From Aequorivita sinensis (GTDB lineage: Bacteria > Bacteroidota > Bacteroidia > Flavobacteriales > Flavobacteriaceae): 64,000 nucleotides of DNA. Location of the stretch: contig NZ_VDMC01000006.1 in the NCBI RefSeq assembly GCF_006346335.1, positions 1-64,000 on the forward strand. Reading direction: 5' to 3'. Under the pieces are notes generated by a model, which searched no databases, was not told where the DNA came from, and was given only the letters and a program-made list of their open reading frames with translations. The translations under genes and the position numbers were made by a program. Shown piece after piece: positions 25,245 through 35,048 of the stretch. Each line of letters begins with the position of its first letter. Positions within the stretch are counted from its first letter, which is position 1.

Positions 25245-26242
25245 ATTTAATTAAAATTTACTCTGAAAAAGATGCCGCTCCTTATATCAATAAGCGCGTA
25301 GGTGAAACCAAATTTGGTGAAAAAGTTGGTTTCGTTGATTCTCTTGAAAGCTTAAAGAATCATTCGTCCAATTACGTTTTACTAGGTATCCCTGAGGATA
25401 TTGGCGTTCGTGCAAATTATGGGAATCCAGGAACTTCAAAGGCTTGGAACACTGCATTAGGGAGTATTTTAAATATTCAGCACAATCACTTAACAAATGC
25501 TGAGAATGTTATTCTTTTAGGGGAAATAGACTGCGACACTCAGATGAAGCAGGCAGAAAATATTTTAAAAGCAGATAAACATTATGCCGAAAAACTTGGT
25601 GAACTTGTATTTCAAATAGATCATAAAGTAGCCGAAGTTGTAAAAGCAATAGTTGCAGCTGGAAAATTCCCGATTATTATAGGTGGGGGCCACAATAATA
25701 GTTACGGAAATATAAAAGGAACTTCTGAAGGATTAAAAAAACCTATAAACTGTATAAATTTTGATGCACATACAGATTTTCGTGCCTTAGAACACCGCCA
25801 CAGTGGCAACGGATTTTCTTATGCTTTTGAAGAAGGGTTTTTAAGCAAGTATTTTATATTCGGGCTCCATAGAAACTACACTTCTGAAGCCGTATTTGCT
25901 TCGATGAAAAACAATTCTGAGAAAGTGAAATTTAATCTTTTTGAGGATATAACAATTAATCAAAATAAAAGCTTTTCTGAAGCATTAGCCGAAAGTGAAA
26001 ACTTCTGTAGTAATGATAATTTTGGGATTGAATTGGATATGGATGCTATTGAAATAATGGGTAGTAGTGCAATTACACCAAGTGGTTTTTCAGTAACGCA
26101 GGCGCGACAATTTGTCTCCTATTTCGCTAAAAACAAAAACGCGAGCTATGTACATCTTTGCGAAGGTGCTCCTTCTACTGGAGTTGCGTCAAACCAAGTT
26201 GGAAAGGCTATCGCTTATTTAGTAAGCGATGTGATTTCTTAA
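25241..26242 (+). CDS. hutG: Formimidoylglutamase (arginase family)
   Basis: Hydrolyses formiminoglutamate to glutamate and formamide. The 333-residue protein has the arginase-fold manganese ligands in GGGHNNSYGN, NFDAHTDFR and ELDMDAIE. HRHSGNGFSY lies at the substrate side as in HutG. The ATGA overlap with hutI shows coupling. The product pair makes this a histidine-to-glutamate catabolic operon. Confidence 0.93.
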   Translation: MNLIKIYSEKDAAPYINKRVGETKFGEKVGFVDSLESLKNHSSNYVLLGIPEDIGVRANYGNPGTSKAWNTALGSILNIQHNHLTNAENVILLGEIDCDTQMKQAENILKADKHYAEKLGELVFQIDHKVAEVVKAIVAAGKFPIIIGGGHNNSYGNIKGTSEGLKKPINCINFDAHTDFRALEHRHSGNGFSYAFEEGFLSKYFIFGLHRNYTSEAVFASMKNNSEKVKFNLFEDITINQNKSFSEALAESENFCSNDNFGIELDMDAIEIMGSSAITPSGFSVTQARQFVSYFAKNKNASYVHLCEGAPSTGVASNQVGKAIAYLVSDVIS

Positions 26243-26271
26243 TCCGTTTTTAAAAATAATGTAATAAAAAA

Positions 26272-26322
26272 GTCTGTTAGAACGAATACTTTGCAAATGC
26301 TTGTATTTTCGTTCTAACAGAC
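26272..26322. terminator. Long hairpin between convergent hutG and a lipoprotein gene
   Basis: GTCTGTTAGAACGA at 26272-26285 pairs perfectly over 14 bases with TCGTTCTAACAGAC at 26309-26322. The 23-base loop can pair further (ATAC/GTAT). A-rich and T-rich flanks fit a bidirectional terminator, although the loop is longer than usual. Confidence 0.75.
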
Positions 26323-26328
26323 AATAAT

Positions 26329-26772
26329 TTATTTTTTCTCACAAACTACACCCCAAATTGGCAAGGCGGGTTTTGAGGAGTTTATCTTTACTTTATCGTC
26401 GCTTATTACGGTAAAGTGTGAAGCATCACCGTACTGAGCGTCAAAAATTGCAGCTAGCGAAAACTTTGGTTTTACAAAATTTAAAGTCTTCCAACTTCCA
26501 TCAGATGTGTAAGTTCCCTTTTCAGAAATTACCACAGGTTTGTCGTTTGAACCAGGCTGCGGAATACTTTTAAAATCGAATAAAAAGGTGTTGTTCTCAT
26601 AGAGTTTTAAAGATACTGAAGCCACGCCGTTACCTAAACTTTTGTAAGATACAACTTCACTTTTCCCTAATACAATTTCCTTAGCGGCCTTAGACGATTT
26701 CATAGCGGTATTTTTAGATCCACAGGATGAAATCGTTACTATTAAACCAAGCGCAATAAAATATTTCCACAT
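26329..26772 (-). CDS. Lipoprotein of unknown function
   Basis: A 147-residue protein with lipobox ISSC (Cys17). The mature part reads as a small beta sandwich (SYKSLGNGVASVSLKLYENNTFLFDFKS, then KGTYTSDGSWKTLNF), similar in outline to NlpE- or META-like domains, but I cannot assign it. It follows ettA by four bases on the minus strand, so it is probably in the same transcript. Confidence 0.7.
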   Translation of the reverse strand: MWKYFIALGLIVTISSCGSKNTAMKSSKAAKEIVLGKSEVVSYKSLGNGVASVSLKLYENNTFLFDFKSIPQPGSNDKPVVISEKGTYTSDGSWKTLNFVKPKFSLAAIFDAQYGDASHFTVISDDKVKINSSKPALPIWGVVCEKK

Positions 26773-26775
26773 AAT

Positions 26776-28467
26776 TTATCTAATTAGTTTTTTGTATTTA
26801 ATACGTTTCGGCATCAAGTCGCCACCTAAGCGTTTCTTTTTATTCTCTTCATATTCACTAAAGCCTCCTTCGAAATAATACACTTCACTATTACCTTCAA
26901 AAGCTAAAATGTGAGTACAAATTCTATCTAAAAACCAACGGTCGTGGCTAATTACTACAGCACAGCCAGCAAAATTTTCCAAACCTTCCTCTAACGCTCG
27001 TAAGGTATTAACATCTAAGTCGTTTGTTGGCTCATCAAGCAGGAGAACGTTTCCTTCTTCTTTTAACGTCATAGCTAAATGAAGTCGGTTTCTTTCTCCA
27101 CCAGAAAGCATAGATAATTTTTTGTTTTGCTCGCTACCACTGAAGTTAAAACGACTTAAATAAGCTCTAGAGTTTACTTGTCGGCCACCCATCATAATAA
27201 GCTCTTGACCATCGCTGAAGTTCTCCCAAATGGTTTTTTCAGGATTTATATTAGAGTGTGTTTGATCTACGTAAGCAATTTTAGCAGTTTCACCCACTTC
27301 AAAAGTTCCTTTGTCTGGGGTTTCTTCCCCCATAATCATCTTAAAAATGGTTGTTTTACCTGCTCCGTTAGGACCGATAATACCTACAATACCAGCTTGT
27401 GGTAATTTAAAGTTTAAGTTTTCGTAAAGCAGCTTATCGCCAAATGCCTTAGATACGTCTTTCGCTTCAATAACATTTGTTCCTAATCTTGGTCCATTAG
27501 GGATGTAGATTTCTAACTTCTCATCCAATTGCTTTTGATCTTGACTTAAAAGCTTGTCGTAATTCTGTAAACGTGCCTTTTGTTTTGTTTGGCGACCTTT
27601 AGCTCCTTGACGAACCCACTCCAACTCACGTTCAAGCGTTTTTTGACGTTTTCCAGCTTGCTTTTGCTCTAGTGCTAATCGCTTCGATTTTTGATCTAAC
27701 CAAGATGAGTAATTTCCTTTCCAAGGAATACCTTCACCTCTATCTAGTTCTAAAATCCAACCAGCAACGTTATCTAGGAAGTAACGGTCGTGAGTAACGG
27801 CAATTACAGTTCCTTTATATTCTGCTAAATGATGCTCTAACCAATGAACACTCTCTGCATCCAAGTGGTTGGTAGGCTCATCTAGTAATAGCACATCTGG
27901 TTCTCTAAGAAGCAACCTACACAATGCTACACGACGTCTTTCACCTCCTGATAGTACACTAATAAGCTTATCTGGCTCTGGAGTACGTAGCGCATCCATT
28001 GCTATTTCTAATTTGGTATCGAGTTCCCAAGCGTTAGTCGCGTCAATTTTATCTTGAAGCTTTGCTTGTTTATTCATCAACTCCTCCATCTTATCAGGAT
28101 TCTCATACACTTCAGGAAGCCCGAACATGTCGTTAATCTTATTGTACTCATCAAGCACGTCAACAACTTCTTGCACTCCTTCCTTTACAACTTCAAGCAC
28201 AGTTTTAGATTCGTCTAGTTTTGGCTCTTGTTCTAAATACCCTACTGTATATCCAGGAGCGAAAACCACATCGCCTTGGTAGTTTTTTTCTTCCCCTGCA
28301 ATAATGCGAAGCAATGTAGATTTACCACTTCCGTTTAAACCAAGAATACCAATTTTGGCACCGTAGAAGAAACTTAGATATATATTTTTAAGTACAGGAG
28401 TCTGGGCACTTTGATAGGTTTTTGTTAACCCAGACATCGAGAAGATTACTTTTTTATCGTCAGACAT
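26776..28467 (-). CDS. ettA: Energy-dependent translational throttle protein (ABC-F)
   Basis: A ribosome-binding ABC-F ATPase that gates the first elongation step according to ATP level. The 563 residues have two ABC domains: Walker A GLNGSGKST at 43-51 with LSGGERRRVALC and LLLDEPTNHLD, and a second set GPNGAGKTT with LSGGERNRLHLA and LLLDEPTNDLD. A linker rich in Arg/Lys/Gln (about 245-310) lies between them. Lack of a membrane segment and the second-domain wording match EttA specifically. Full length. Confidence 0.94.
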   Translation of the reverse strand: MSDDKKVIFSMSGLTKTYQSAQTPVLKNIYLSFFYGAKIGILGLNGSGKSTLLRIIAGEEKNYQGDVVFAPGYTVGYLEQEPKLDESKTVLEVVKEGVQEVVDVLDEYNKINDMFGLPEVYENPDKMEELMNKQAKLQDKIDATNAWELDTKLEIAMDALRTPEPDKLISVLSGGERRRVALCRLLLREPDVLLLDEPTNHLDAESVHWLEHHLAEYKGTVIAVTHDRYFLDNVAGWILELDRGEGIPWKGNYSSWLDQKSKRLALEQKQAGKRQKTLERELEWVRQGAKGRQTKQKARLQNYDKLLSQDQKQLDEKLEIYIPNGPRLGTNVIEAKDVSKAFGDKLLYENLNFKLPQAGIVGIIGPNGAGKTTIFKMIMGEETPDKGTFEVGETAKIAYVDQTHSNINPEKTIWENFSDGQELIMMGGRQVNSRAYLSRFNFSGSEQNKKLSMLSGGERNRLHLAMTLKEEGNVLLLDEPTNDLDVNTLRALEEGLENFAGCAVVISHDRWFLDRICTHILAFEGNSEVYYFEGGFSEYEENKKKRLGGDLMPKRIKYKKLIR

Positions 28468-28592
28468 AATTATTGATTGTAATTTATTATTTATTGTTGA
28501 GATTACTCTCTATTATTTTTTGTCGCAAGCGCTATAAATGTGATTTTTAAGCACTGAAATTGATTTATTTAAAACTAGAAACTAATAACCAT

Positions 28593-29069
28593 TTAATGAA
28601 GATTCAGAAGTCTTAATACAATTAGCATTTGTCCAGTGTGATACGCAGTGTGTTCAATTACGAGGAGCAATTCGCGTAGCAGTGTTTGTTCTCCTTTTCC
28701 ATTTTTGACTGCTTTGGTTAGTTGATTTTTCTCATCTAAAAGGAAGTTTTTTAAACGTTCGCGGTCTGTAATATATTCAGCTTTTAGGGTTTCCCATTCT
28801 TCAGCATTCTTACATGTTTTTTCTTTGGGCCAATAAAAATCTGGCCATTTTGGTGTGATGTAGTCATCAGAACAGGTGAACTTTACAATGTCTTTTTGAG
28901 TAAAAACAATATGAAAAAACAATTCATAAAAAGAGAAAGGCAAATTGGCTGGACGAGTATTGATATCTTCAAAAGAAATTTTATCCAACATATCCATCAC
29001 GGGCATAAAGGCCTCTCCGCCGTAAAGATGCTTTGAAAGTCTTTCTCGTATTAGTTTTTCTTCAGACAT
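28593..29069 (-). CDS. DinB-family protein
   Basis: A 158-residue four-helix-bundle protein of the DinB/YfiT superfamily. Metal-binding histidines appear in FFHIVFTQKD (helix 2) and in IEHTAYHTGQML (helix 4), the typical spacing. Family members include thiol-dependent S-transferases, including bacillithiol-linked ones, which would fit the bshB1 gene in this genome; that link is inference. Single gene. Confidence 0.85.
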   Translation of the reverse strand: MSEEKLIRERLSKHLYGGEAFMPVMDMLDKISFEDINTRPANLPFSFYELFFHIVFTQKDIVKFTCSDDYITPKWPDFYWPKEKTCKNAEEWETLKAEYITDRERLKNFLLDEKNQLTKAVKNGKGEQTLLRELLLVIEHTAYHTGQMLIVLRLLNLH

Positions 29070-29136
29070 AATATTAAACCGAAAACAATAAAAAATTTAT
29101 ATAAATTAAACTTTTTACTGATTACAAATTGCTTTT

Positions 29137-29319
29137 TTAAACTCTCCCTTTTAATGCGTTAAAAACCCAAGCAATAGCAAAAAAACCGATACCTACTGAA
29201 GCGAAGCCCCAACCAGCAATATCATCGTACCGAAAGGCACCTAAGCCAATAAGAACTAAACCTACTACAATCATTATAAATGTGGCCCATGCCAATACAG
29301 TGTTTTTGTTCATTCCCAT
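29137..29319 (-). CDS. CAL67264-family small membrane protein
   Basis: A 60-residue protein with two membrane helices (TFIMIVVGLVLIGLGAF and GFASVGIGFFAIAWVFNAL) joined by a short polar loop (RYDDIAG), and a basic end. It matches the CAL67264-type membrane protein of Flavobacteriia. The ATG two codons in (29313) is an alternative start. Function unknown. Confidence 0.8.
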   Translation of the reverse strand: MGMNKNTVLAWATFIMIVVGLVLIGLGAFRYDDIAGWGFASVGIGFFAIAWVFNALKGRV

Positions 29320-29573
29320 AGTTTGTTAATTAGAGTTTTTAAATTTTGGGTAAAAACAAATATCGGGAATATTCCATAGATAATCGTTAACAAAATGTTG
29401 TAAGTTGAATAGAGAAAATTGAGAAGTTACATTCCTCCCCTATTTTGAAGTATTAGAAGCTGAAAATCTACGAGTTAATACGAGTTAAAGCGTATCAATA
29501 ATTTGGAGTTTTTATCCGCACCTAGCAATGCTGTACAACTGAAGATGTTATATTCAATAAAAACAGAATTTAA

Positions 29574-30455
29574 TTAAAATGAATTTTTTCTGAAGAAATA
29601 TTCGGCTTCTAGAGGTTTATTAGGGATTGTAGTATGTTCGTGTTTTTTGAACCAAGATACATCCAAGCCTCTTTCGTGTTCTAGATTGTATCTACCTATT
29701 ACTTCAGTTTTTACATAATTCCAACCTGGTTTAAAATTTAAATTGTAAACAACAGTTGTTTCTGCATCAATAGTATTTGTACCATCTCTTCTCGCTTTTA
29801 CAGTAGTAGTTTCATTTCCTTTCATCGCAGCTTTTTCATCAACATAAACCAAGTAAACAAGGTATCCCTCATCCCCTTGTGTTAAATTGCTTTCATTCGT
29901 TAGATTATAAGTAGTTCGCACCGAGTTACCCATAGTTAAATTACCTATTACATTACCATTCTTGAGAACCTGAAATGATGTATTTGAGAAATAACCAGTA
30001 TTTCCATTTTCATAATTAAAATTTGAAATATCAGTAATGTCGAAAAAAACAAGGTTTCCCAGATTATCTAATTTTCGTTCTGTTTTTAATTCTGAGGGTA
30101 AATTAATATTAACTTCTCCTGAAGCATTAATAGTCCCCACTTTTATGATTTTAGGATGCATATCATTTTCTTTGATTTTGAATAACATAACTAATTCTAC
30201 CGCTCCTTCTTGCCAATTATTGAAGGAGTTGTTTTTACTCATAATAGTATTTTTCCAATACCAATCTTCTTGAGATTCTTTAATTTTCGAATCCCTTTTA
30301 TTTTCTTTATCCTGAGTTTTATTGTTACTGTTTATTGCTTTCTCAGTGTTTGTATGGGTATCGTGATTCACACTTGCATTAATATCAGAACTTTTATTGT
30401 CTTTACAGCTAGTGAGATACACTAAAGCGAGAAATATTATTGCGATTGATTTCAT
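29574..30455 (-). CDS. Lipoprotein of unknown function
   Basis: A 293-residue protein with lipobox LTSC (Cys17), an N-terminal low-complexity linker rich in Asn, Lys and Asp to about residue 65, and then a mature beta-rich domain (GTINASGEVNINLPSELKTERKL; NVIGNLTMGNSVRTTYN). The C-terminal part mentions nothing catalytic. I recognise no family. A related layout is seen in the next secreted protein, and both are leftward, but 54 bases apart with no evident coupling. Confidence 0.65.
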   Translation of the reverse strand: MKSIAIIFLALVYLTSCKDNKSSDINASVNHDTHTNTEKAINSNNKTQDKENKRDSKIKESQEDWYWKNTIMSKNNSFNNWQEGAVELVMLFKIKENDMHPKIIKVGTINASGEVNINLPSELKTERKLDNLGNLVFFDITDISNFNYENGNTGYFSNTSFQVLKNGNVIGNLTMGNSVRTTYNLTNESNLTQGDEGYLVYLVYVDEKAAMKGNETTTVKARRDGTNTIDAETTVVYNLNFKPGWNYVKTEVIGRYNLEHERGLDVSWFKKHEHTTIPNKPLEAEYFFRKNSF

Positions 30456-30509
30456 AATATTAATTTCAATGATTAATTATTTGTCCTGATTTTAACTTTA
30501 CAAGTTGTT

Positions 30510-31382
30510 TTACAATCCGCGATATTCGTTTCTATTAATAGTAAATTGATTTTTTTCTATTGCAGTACACAGTATATGCATATCATCTCTGTTTTTTGAG
30601 TTAGAAGTAAATACCATCTCCATAATTGTTGAGTTCTCATCAAACGGAATGTCGATAGTATTTTTGTCGTCACCTATGGCATCAACACTAGCTAGCATTC
30701 CTAAAAAACCAATTGGAGCTTCATTTGTTATATAAATCTTACTTGTACCCTCCTCCTGTTTTACCAAATATCCTTTACATTTATACCCTAAAATGGTTTT
30801 GCCTTCAATTGGGATATACTTCATACCATCACCATTATTATTACTGCCTTTTTGATTAATCATTTCTTGCATTTCTTCATGTAAGGGCATATTCATCTTC
30901 ATTGCCATTTTTTGTCCATTACTATTCATAAAAGTTATCATAGCTTGATTTTCTATATCGTAAACAATAACACTATTGTTTTGACCTGCTACTCCAGTTC
31001 CGAAGTAACTCGCATTAGGTGCAGCAAAATATTTTAAATTAGACGTATTTCCGTCTGAAGTTATTTTCATATTTAATGAATACTGAAAGTTATAACTATC
31101 GGGAATTCCATCCATATTACCTCCGATTATATTCGGATTTCTGGTTTTCTTTTTAGTTTTGGATTTCTTAGGAGTCTTCTTCGTTTTTTTTTCTTTATCA
31201 CCTTCAATTACCCCATCAATAGTTTTATTTGTTTGCTTTGAAACTTCTCTATCTGTTCTATTTAATACAGTTCGTTCTACAGTGCGCTCAGCTCTTTTAG
31301 CCATTTTATCTAATATTTGAGCCTGAATATTGGTTCCTATTAAAAGGAAGACAAATGCTATAAGTATGTTTTTAGTTTTCAT
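30510..31382 (-). CDS. Secreted protein, DUF4412-like
   Basis: A 290-residue exported protein, signal peptide to about residue 21 (TNIQAQ). A basic stretch of Lys/Thr (about 60-85) separates a helical start from a beta-rich domain. That domain includes VYDIENQAMITFMNSNGQKMAMKM and TILGYKCKGYLVKQEEGTSKIYIT, the pattern of DUF4412, a family with no known activity. Both start and end look normal. Confidence 0.65.
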   Translation of the reverse strand: MKTKNILIAFVFLLIGTNIQAQILDKMAKRAERTVERTVLNRTDREVSKQTNKTIDGVIEGDKEKKTKKTPKKSKTKKKTRNPNIIGGNMDGIPDSYNFQYSLNMKITSDGNTSNLKYFAAPNASYFGTGVAGQNNSVIVYDIENQAMITFMNSNGQKMAMKMNMPLHEEMQEMINQKGSNNNGDGMKYIPIEGKTILGYKCKGYLVKQEEGTSKIYITNEAPIGFLGMLASVDAIGDDKNTIDIPFDENSTIMEMVFTSNSKNRDDMHILCTAIEKNQFTINRNEYRGL

Positions 31383-31544
31383 AAGTAATGTTTAAATCAT
31401 TCTACAACACTAAGCTAAAGACATACATGTTAAGTCATTATCACACATGTTTCAAAAGTTGAAAGAAATGTGTCATTTTCCGAAAACACCTGAAGTAGAA
31501 GAAAATTTTTGCTTTCCCATTGGGAATTTGAAGTATATAAAAAC

Positions 31545-31577
31545 AAAAAAGTCGTCTAAAACAACATTAGACGACCT
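31545..31577 (-). terminator. Terminator after the DegT aminotransferase
   Basis: Perfect 9-bp arms GTCGTCTAA and TTAGACGAC with a 7-base loop; on the minus strand the stem is followed by CTTTTTTG. Confidence 0.88.
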
Positions 31578-31598
31578 TTAATAAATAGTGACGAAAAT

Positions 31599-32792
31599 CT
31601 ATAAAACTGAGATTATCGCTTGTTTCATTGCTTCGGCTCTTTTTTGAACCTCTTTTTCAGTCCAGCCAATTTTAATCAATGAAGAAATTGTACGGCTCAT
31701 CACTGCATGACTTTTGGAAAAATCGGTATTGTTTAAGTCTTGCATTTGGTTTTTCACTTCCGAAGAAAGATTGCCCAAGCTTTTTTGATTTCTAAGGTGT
31801 TCCCAACCATTTATATAATGCCAATTATTGGTATACCAATAAAAACAAGCATCGACACCAGCATCAGAAAGTGCTTTATGAGCTTTTTTCGTTAAATCTT
31901 CATTCGGCAGGAAAAAACTCAAAAAAGAATAATTTTCTTCTCCCCCCTCAGGCACTTTTCTAAAAGTCACGCCTTCAATACACTCTAAAGTTTCGCGAAG
32001 TATTCTGTAGTTCTCCTTCTGAGTATTTAATATTTCATCTAATTTGTCGAGCTGTGCCAAACCAACTGCGGCATTCAATTCGGATATTCTAAAATTGTAT
32101 CCTAGAAAGGGATGCGATTCTGCTCCACGGTCGTTACCAACGTGATCGTGGCCATGGTCTTGATAATGATCTGCGTTTTTTGCGTATTCTTTATTATTTG
32201 TAATAATGGCACCGCCTTCCCCACAGGTAATCGTTTTTACATAATCGAAAGAAAAGCATCCTAAGTCGCCATAGCTACCTAGGGGTTTTCCTTCATAGGT
32301 ACCACCTAAAGCTTGGCAGGCATCTTCGAGGAGAATTAAATTGTGTTTATCGCAAATTGCTTTTAAGGTTCTTAAGTCTGCCATAGAACCGCACATATGC
32401 ACAGGCATAACGCACTTTGTTTTTTCAGTAATTGCAGCCTCTACAGCTTTGGGATCAAGCGTTAAAGTTTCATCGATATCTACCAAAATAGGAACAGCGC
32501 CCAGCGCTAAAATAGATTCAAAACTTGCTACAAAAGTAAATGTTGGCATGATTACCTCATCCCCAGCACCAATTCCAGCTGAGGCTAAAGCTACAGTTAA
32601 AGCCGCTGTACCGCTAGAAACTAATTGACAGTATTCTGCGTCCATCCTTTTAGCGAAAAGAGATTCAAATTCTTTGGCTTTCCAATGATTGTTTCGCATT
32701 CCGTCAAAACCATAGCGCATTAAAACACCTGTTTCCAACACATCATTTACTTGTTTGCGCTCTTCAGCGCCAAAAATTTCAAATCCGGGCAT
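31599..32792 (-). CDS. DegT/DnrJ/EryC1 aminotransferase, pathway unknown
   Basis: A 397-residue PLP aminotransferase of the sugar-aminotransferase family. Visible features: SSGTAALTVALAS (phosphate site), EDACQALGGTYEGK (PLP Asp), and CFSFDYVKTITCGEGGA with the Schiff-base Lys. It is only distantly like PglE at 6469-7611, and has an insertion with DHYQDHGHDHVGNDRG, a histidine-rich loop seen in some AHBA-synthase-like members. It stands alone with no sugar genes beside it, so the substrate cannot be named. Confidence 0.8.
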   Translation of the reverse strand: MPGFEIFGAEERKQVNDVLETGVLMRYGFDGMRNNHWKAKEFESLFAKRMDAEYCQLVSSGTAALTVALASAGIGAGDEVIMPTFTFVASFESILALGAVPILVDIDETLTLDPKAVEAAITEKTKCVMPVHMCGSMADLRTLKAICDKHNLILLEDACQALGGTYEGKPLGSYGDLGCFSFDYVKTITCGEGGAIITNNKEYAKNADHYQDHGHDHVGNDRGAESHPFLGYNFRISELNAAVGLAQLDKLDEILNTQKENYRILRETLECIEGVTFRKVPEGGEENYSFLSFFLPNEDLTKKAHKALSDAGVDACFYWYTNNWHYINGWEHLRNQKSLGNLSSEVKNQMQDLNNTDFSKSHAVMSRTISSLIKIGWTEKEVQKRAEAMKQAIISVL

Positions 32793-32958
32793 GTTTATTA
32801 TATATAATGATTAATGTTTTTTTGAATTGATTTATAGAAATAATTGGTTTGATTACTCTCTGTAAACTTAATCCATAATTCTCTTTCAATAGCTTACATA
32901 AACCTTTGCCTCCACTTAAGATAAACTCAACTTAGGGCAAATGGTATTCTTACTATAC

Positions 32959-33597
32959 TTATTTAAACTCTATTGTTAATTCATCAACTCCACGACGTAC
33001 TTTTTTAAGATTTATAAAAAAATCTGACTCGTCGCGATATCCAACTGGCAATACAATTACAGATTCTAACCCTTGTTTGTCAAGACCTAGTAAAGCATCA
33101 TATTTTTTTGATTCAAACCCTTCCATTGGGCAGGCGTCTATTTTCTCGACGGCACACACCGTTAGTAGTGCTCCTAGTGTTAAATAGAGTTGGTTGACCA
33201 TCCAATCCTTTATTTCTGAACTATCTTTTTCTGTAAACGAATCGATTAGGTTTTTTTCAAAAGGTTCTAAAATAGTCCGTGGAGTTTTTCGCAAGCCTTC
33301 TACCCTTTTAAAATGGTCTATAATAAACTCTTCATTTATACTTTTTTCAATGCATAAAATTAAAACGTGAGAAGCATCGCGTACCTGAGGCTGATTATAT
33401 GTAATCGGCATTAACTGCTTCTTAATATCGGAGTTACTAACAACTACCAATTTTAAAGGTTGCAAGCCGAAAGAAGTTGCTGTGAGGTTAAATGCCTCTT
33501 TTAAAACATTTAGTTTTTCTTCAGTTAATATTTTAGAAGGGTCAAATTTTTTTGTTGCGTAACGCCACTGCAATTTTTCAATAGTAGTAGAAGTCAT
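32959..33597 (-). CDS. NAD(P)H-dependent nitroreductase
   Basis: A 212-residue FMN oxidoreductase of the NfsB type. RYATKKFDPSK is the N-terminal FMN-phosphate motif, TATSFGLQPLKLVVVSN follows, and LTLGALLTVCAVEKIDACPMEGFE and LPVGYRDESDFF complete the family pattern. It likely reduces quinones or nitro compounds. Upstream at 33620-33660 a terminator hairpin overlaps a likely promoter box. Confidence 0.88.
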   Translation of the reverse strand: MTSTTIEKLQWRYATKKFDPSKILTEEKLNVLKEAFNLTATSFGLQPLKLVVVSNSDIKKQLMPITYNQPQVRDASHVLILCIEKSINEEFIIDHFKRVEGLRKTPRTILEPFEKNLIDSFTEKDSSEIKDWMVNQLYLTLGALLTVCAVEKIDACPMEGFESKKYDALLGLDKQGLESVIVLPVGYRDESDFFINLKKVRRGVDELTIEFK

Positions 33598-33604
33598 TTA
33601 AAAA

Positions 33605-33661
33605 ATGAATTAATATTAAATGCAAAAATAGCGATAAAAATTTTGAACTTTTATCGCTATT
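33605..33661 (-). terminator. Terminator hairpin overlapping a promoter box
   Basis: AATAGCGATAAAA (33627-33639) pairs with TTTTATCGCTATT (33649-33661) over 13 bases with a 9-base loop, giving a T-run on the minus strand. The same minus-strand sequence reads TATTTTTG, a TAnnTTTG -7 box 25-30 bases before the nitroreductase start. It seems to end the upstream lipoprotein transcript and start the next. Confidence 0.7.
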
Positions 33662-33722
33662 CCATTGCTGCTAATTAAACAACTGAAAGTAAAAATATAA
33701 CTCTTTTATAGCCAGCATAAAA

Positions 33723-34958
33723 CTATGGCGCTAAAGCGACTACCTTAAATTTATATGGAGTACTCCAATGGTCGGGTTTGGTTTCTCCCGCATTAATGTC
33801 ATATTGATAAGACCGTGGCGTTCCACCATCCATGCGTAAGTAATAAGTTCCCGGGTTTAATGTGCTATTGGAGGTTAACTTATACAATGTACCGGGTTCA
33901 TTATTATTTGTATTTCCAGAGATTACCGTATAAGAAGCATTTATAACCGACTGGTCTTCCCTAACAAATCTTGTGTACATAAAGCGATCAGACGGGCTTT
34001 GTACTATTTCAACTTCTAACTTTGATGGTGCTTGTAGGATAATTTTGTACCAGTCATAAATATTTTCATTAATGGCATTTACTGAAATAAATCCTGCATT
34101 TGCATAGGCTTCCAGAATTTCATTTTTAGGGATCGCCTTTGCGGCTTCAAAAATATCATTGGGCTCATAACAATCCATAATACCTGTATATTGCCAATTT
34201 ATTTCATAAGTTTCTGGCCAAGTTGTACCGTTTATAAATGGGTTTGCAGTTGCATCATAACTAATTCCCGGATGGGCCAAAAATGCAACTTTACGTGACT
34301 GGGGCGTGTTTGATCCCGCTGCAGAGCCACCAATTATTGGGTAAGGATCTCCAGGAACTTGTATGCTCAAGGCAGGAACAGATTCCGTAGCGGTTAAAGT
34401 TACCGTGTAATAGCCTCCGGCAGGTTCGCTTACAGCTTGTAATAATCCCGGGAAAGTATCTACTTCATTTGCCTCGGACCAGTTACTAATTATTTGATCT
34501 GTAAATGATTCTAGTTCATAGGGATTACAGTCATGTGGTTCAATAGCTGTATATTGGCGTACCCATTTTTGTTCATTGCCCGCTCCTGAATTAGCTACAT
34601 TTATTCTAAGTGTGTCATCAGTTCCCAAATTCATAGTTGCATCGTAATAATTAAAATCACTGCCCAACTCTTTATGGGCATAACTTCGTTGTGCTGTAGC
34701 CACTATATCTTTCCATTTAATGTCTCCTACTTCGAAACCTGAGCCTACAGGTATTTCTACTGTTCCCGAATTACCGTTTACATTTACCAACATACCATTA
34801 TTTGCAGGGTTGTTCCCACCTACTCGATACCAATTTCCTTGAATATCGTCTAAGTTGAATTCCACAGGATCATCTGGAGGGGTATCATCAGAAGAACAAC
34901 TGACCAAAATAGATATACAGAGTAAGGAGCTAAGTTTAATTAAATTTTTCATAATCAT
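33723..34958 (-). CDS. Lipoprotein with a PPC-like C-terminal domain
   Basis: A 411-residue lipoprotein (lipobox LVSC after two start options; M3 at 34952 is likely the true start). The acidic DDTPPDDP linker is followed by a beta-rich domain with repeated GNNP/AGNEQ loops. From about residue 275 the sequence CYEPNDIFEAAKAIPKNE...NIYDWYKIIL...LNPGTYYLRMDGG matches the layout of bacterial pre-peptidase C-terminal (PPC) domains, which bind surface polymers. The first part I do not recognise. Confidence 0.65.
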   Translation of the reverse strand: MIMKNLIKLSSLLCISILVSCSSDDTPPDDPVEFNLDDIQGNWYRVGGNNPANNGMLVNVNGNSGTVEIPVGSGFEVGDIKWKDIVATAQRSYAHKELGSDFNYYDATMNLGTDDTLRINVANSGAGNEQKWVRQYTAIEPHDCNPYELESFTDQIISNWSEANEVDTFPGLLQAVSEPAGGYYTVTLTATESVPALSIQVPGDPYPIIGGSAAGSNTPQSRKVAFLAHPGISYDATANPFINGTTWPETYEINWQYTGIMDCYEPNDIFEAAKAIPKNEILEAYANAGFISVNAINENIYDWYKIILQAPSKLEVEIVQSPSDRFMYTRFVREDQSVINASYTVISGNTNNNEPGTLYKLTSNSTLNPGTYYLRMDGGTPRSYQYDINAGETKPDHWSTPYKFKVVALAP

Positions 34959-35048
34959 TGTTTTTAGATTTATTACTGTTTAAGATTTTATGGTTTACTA
35001 TTTAAAATTATTTGATTGTTTGATTGTCGGTGAATTTTCCAATGCCAT

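Noticed and set aside
26776-28467. ettA as an antibiotic-resistance ABC-F protein
   Set aside because: Residue pattern and length match the housekeeping EttA, and the linker lacks the long extension of resistance ABC-F proteins.
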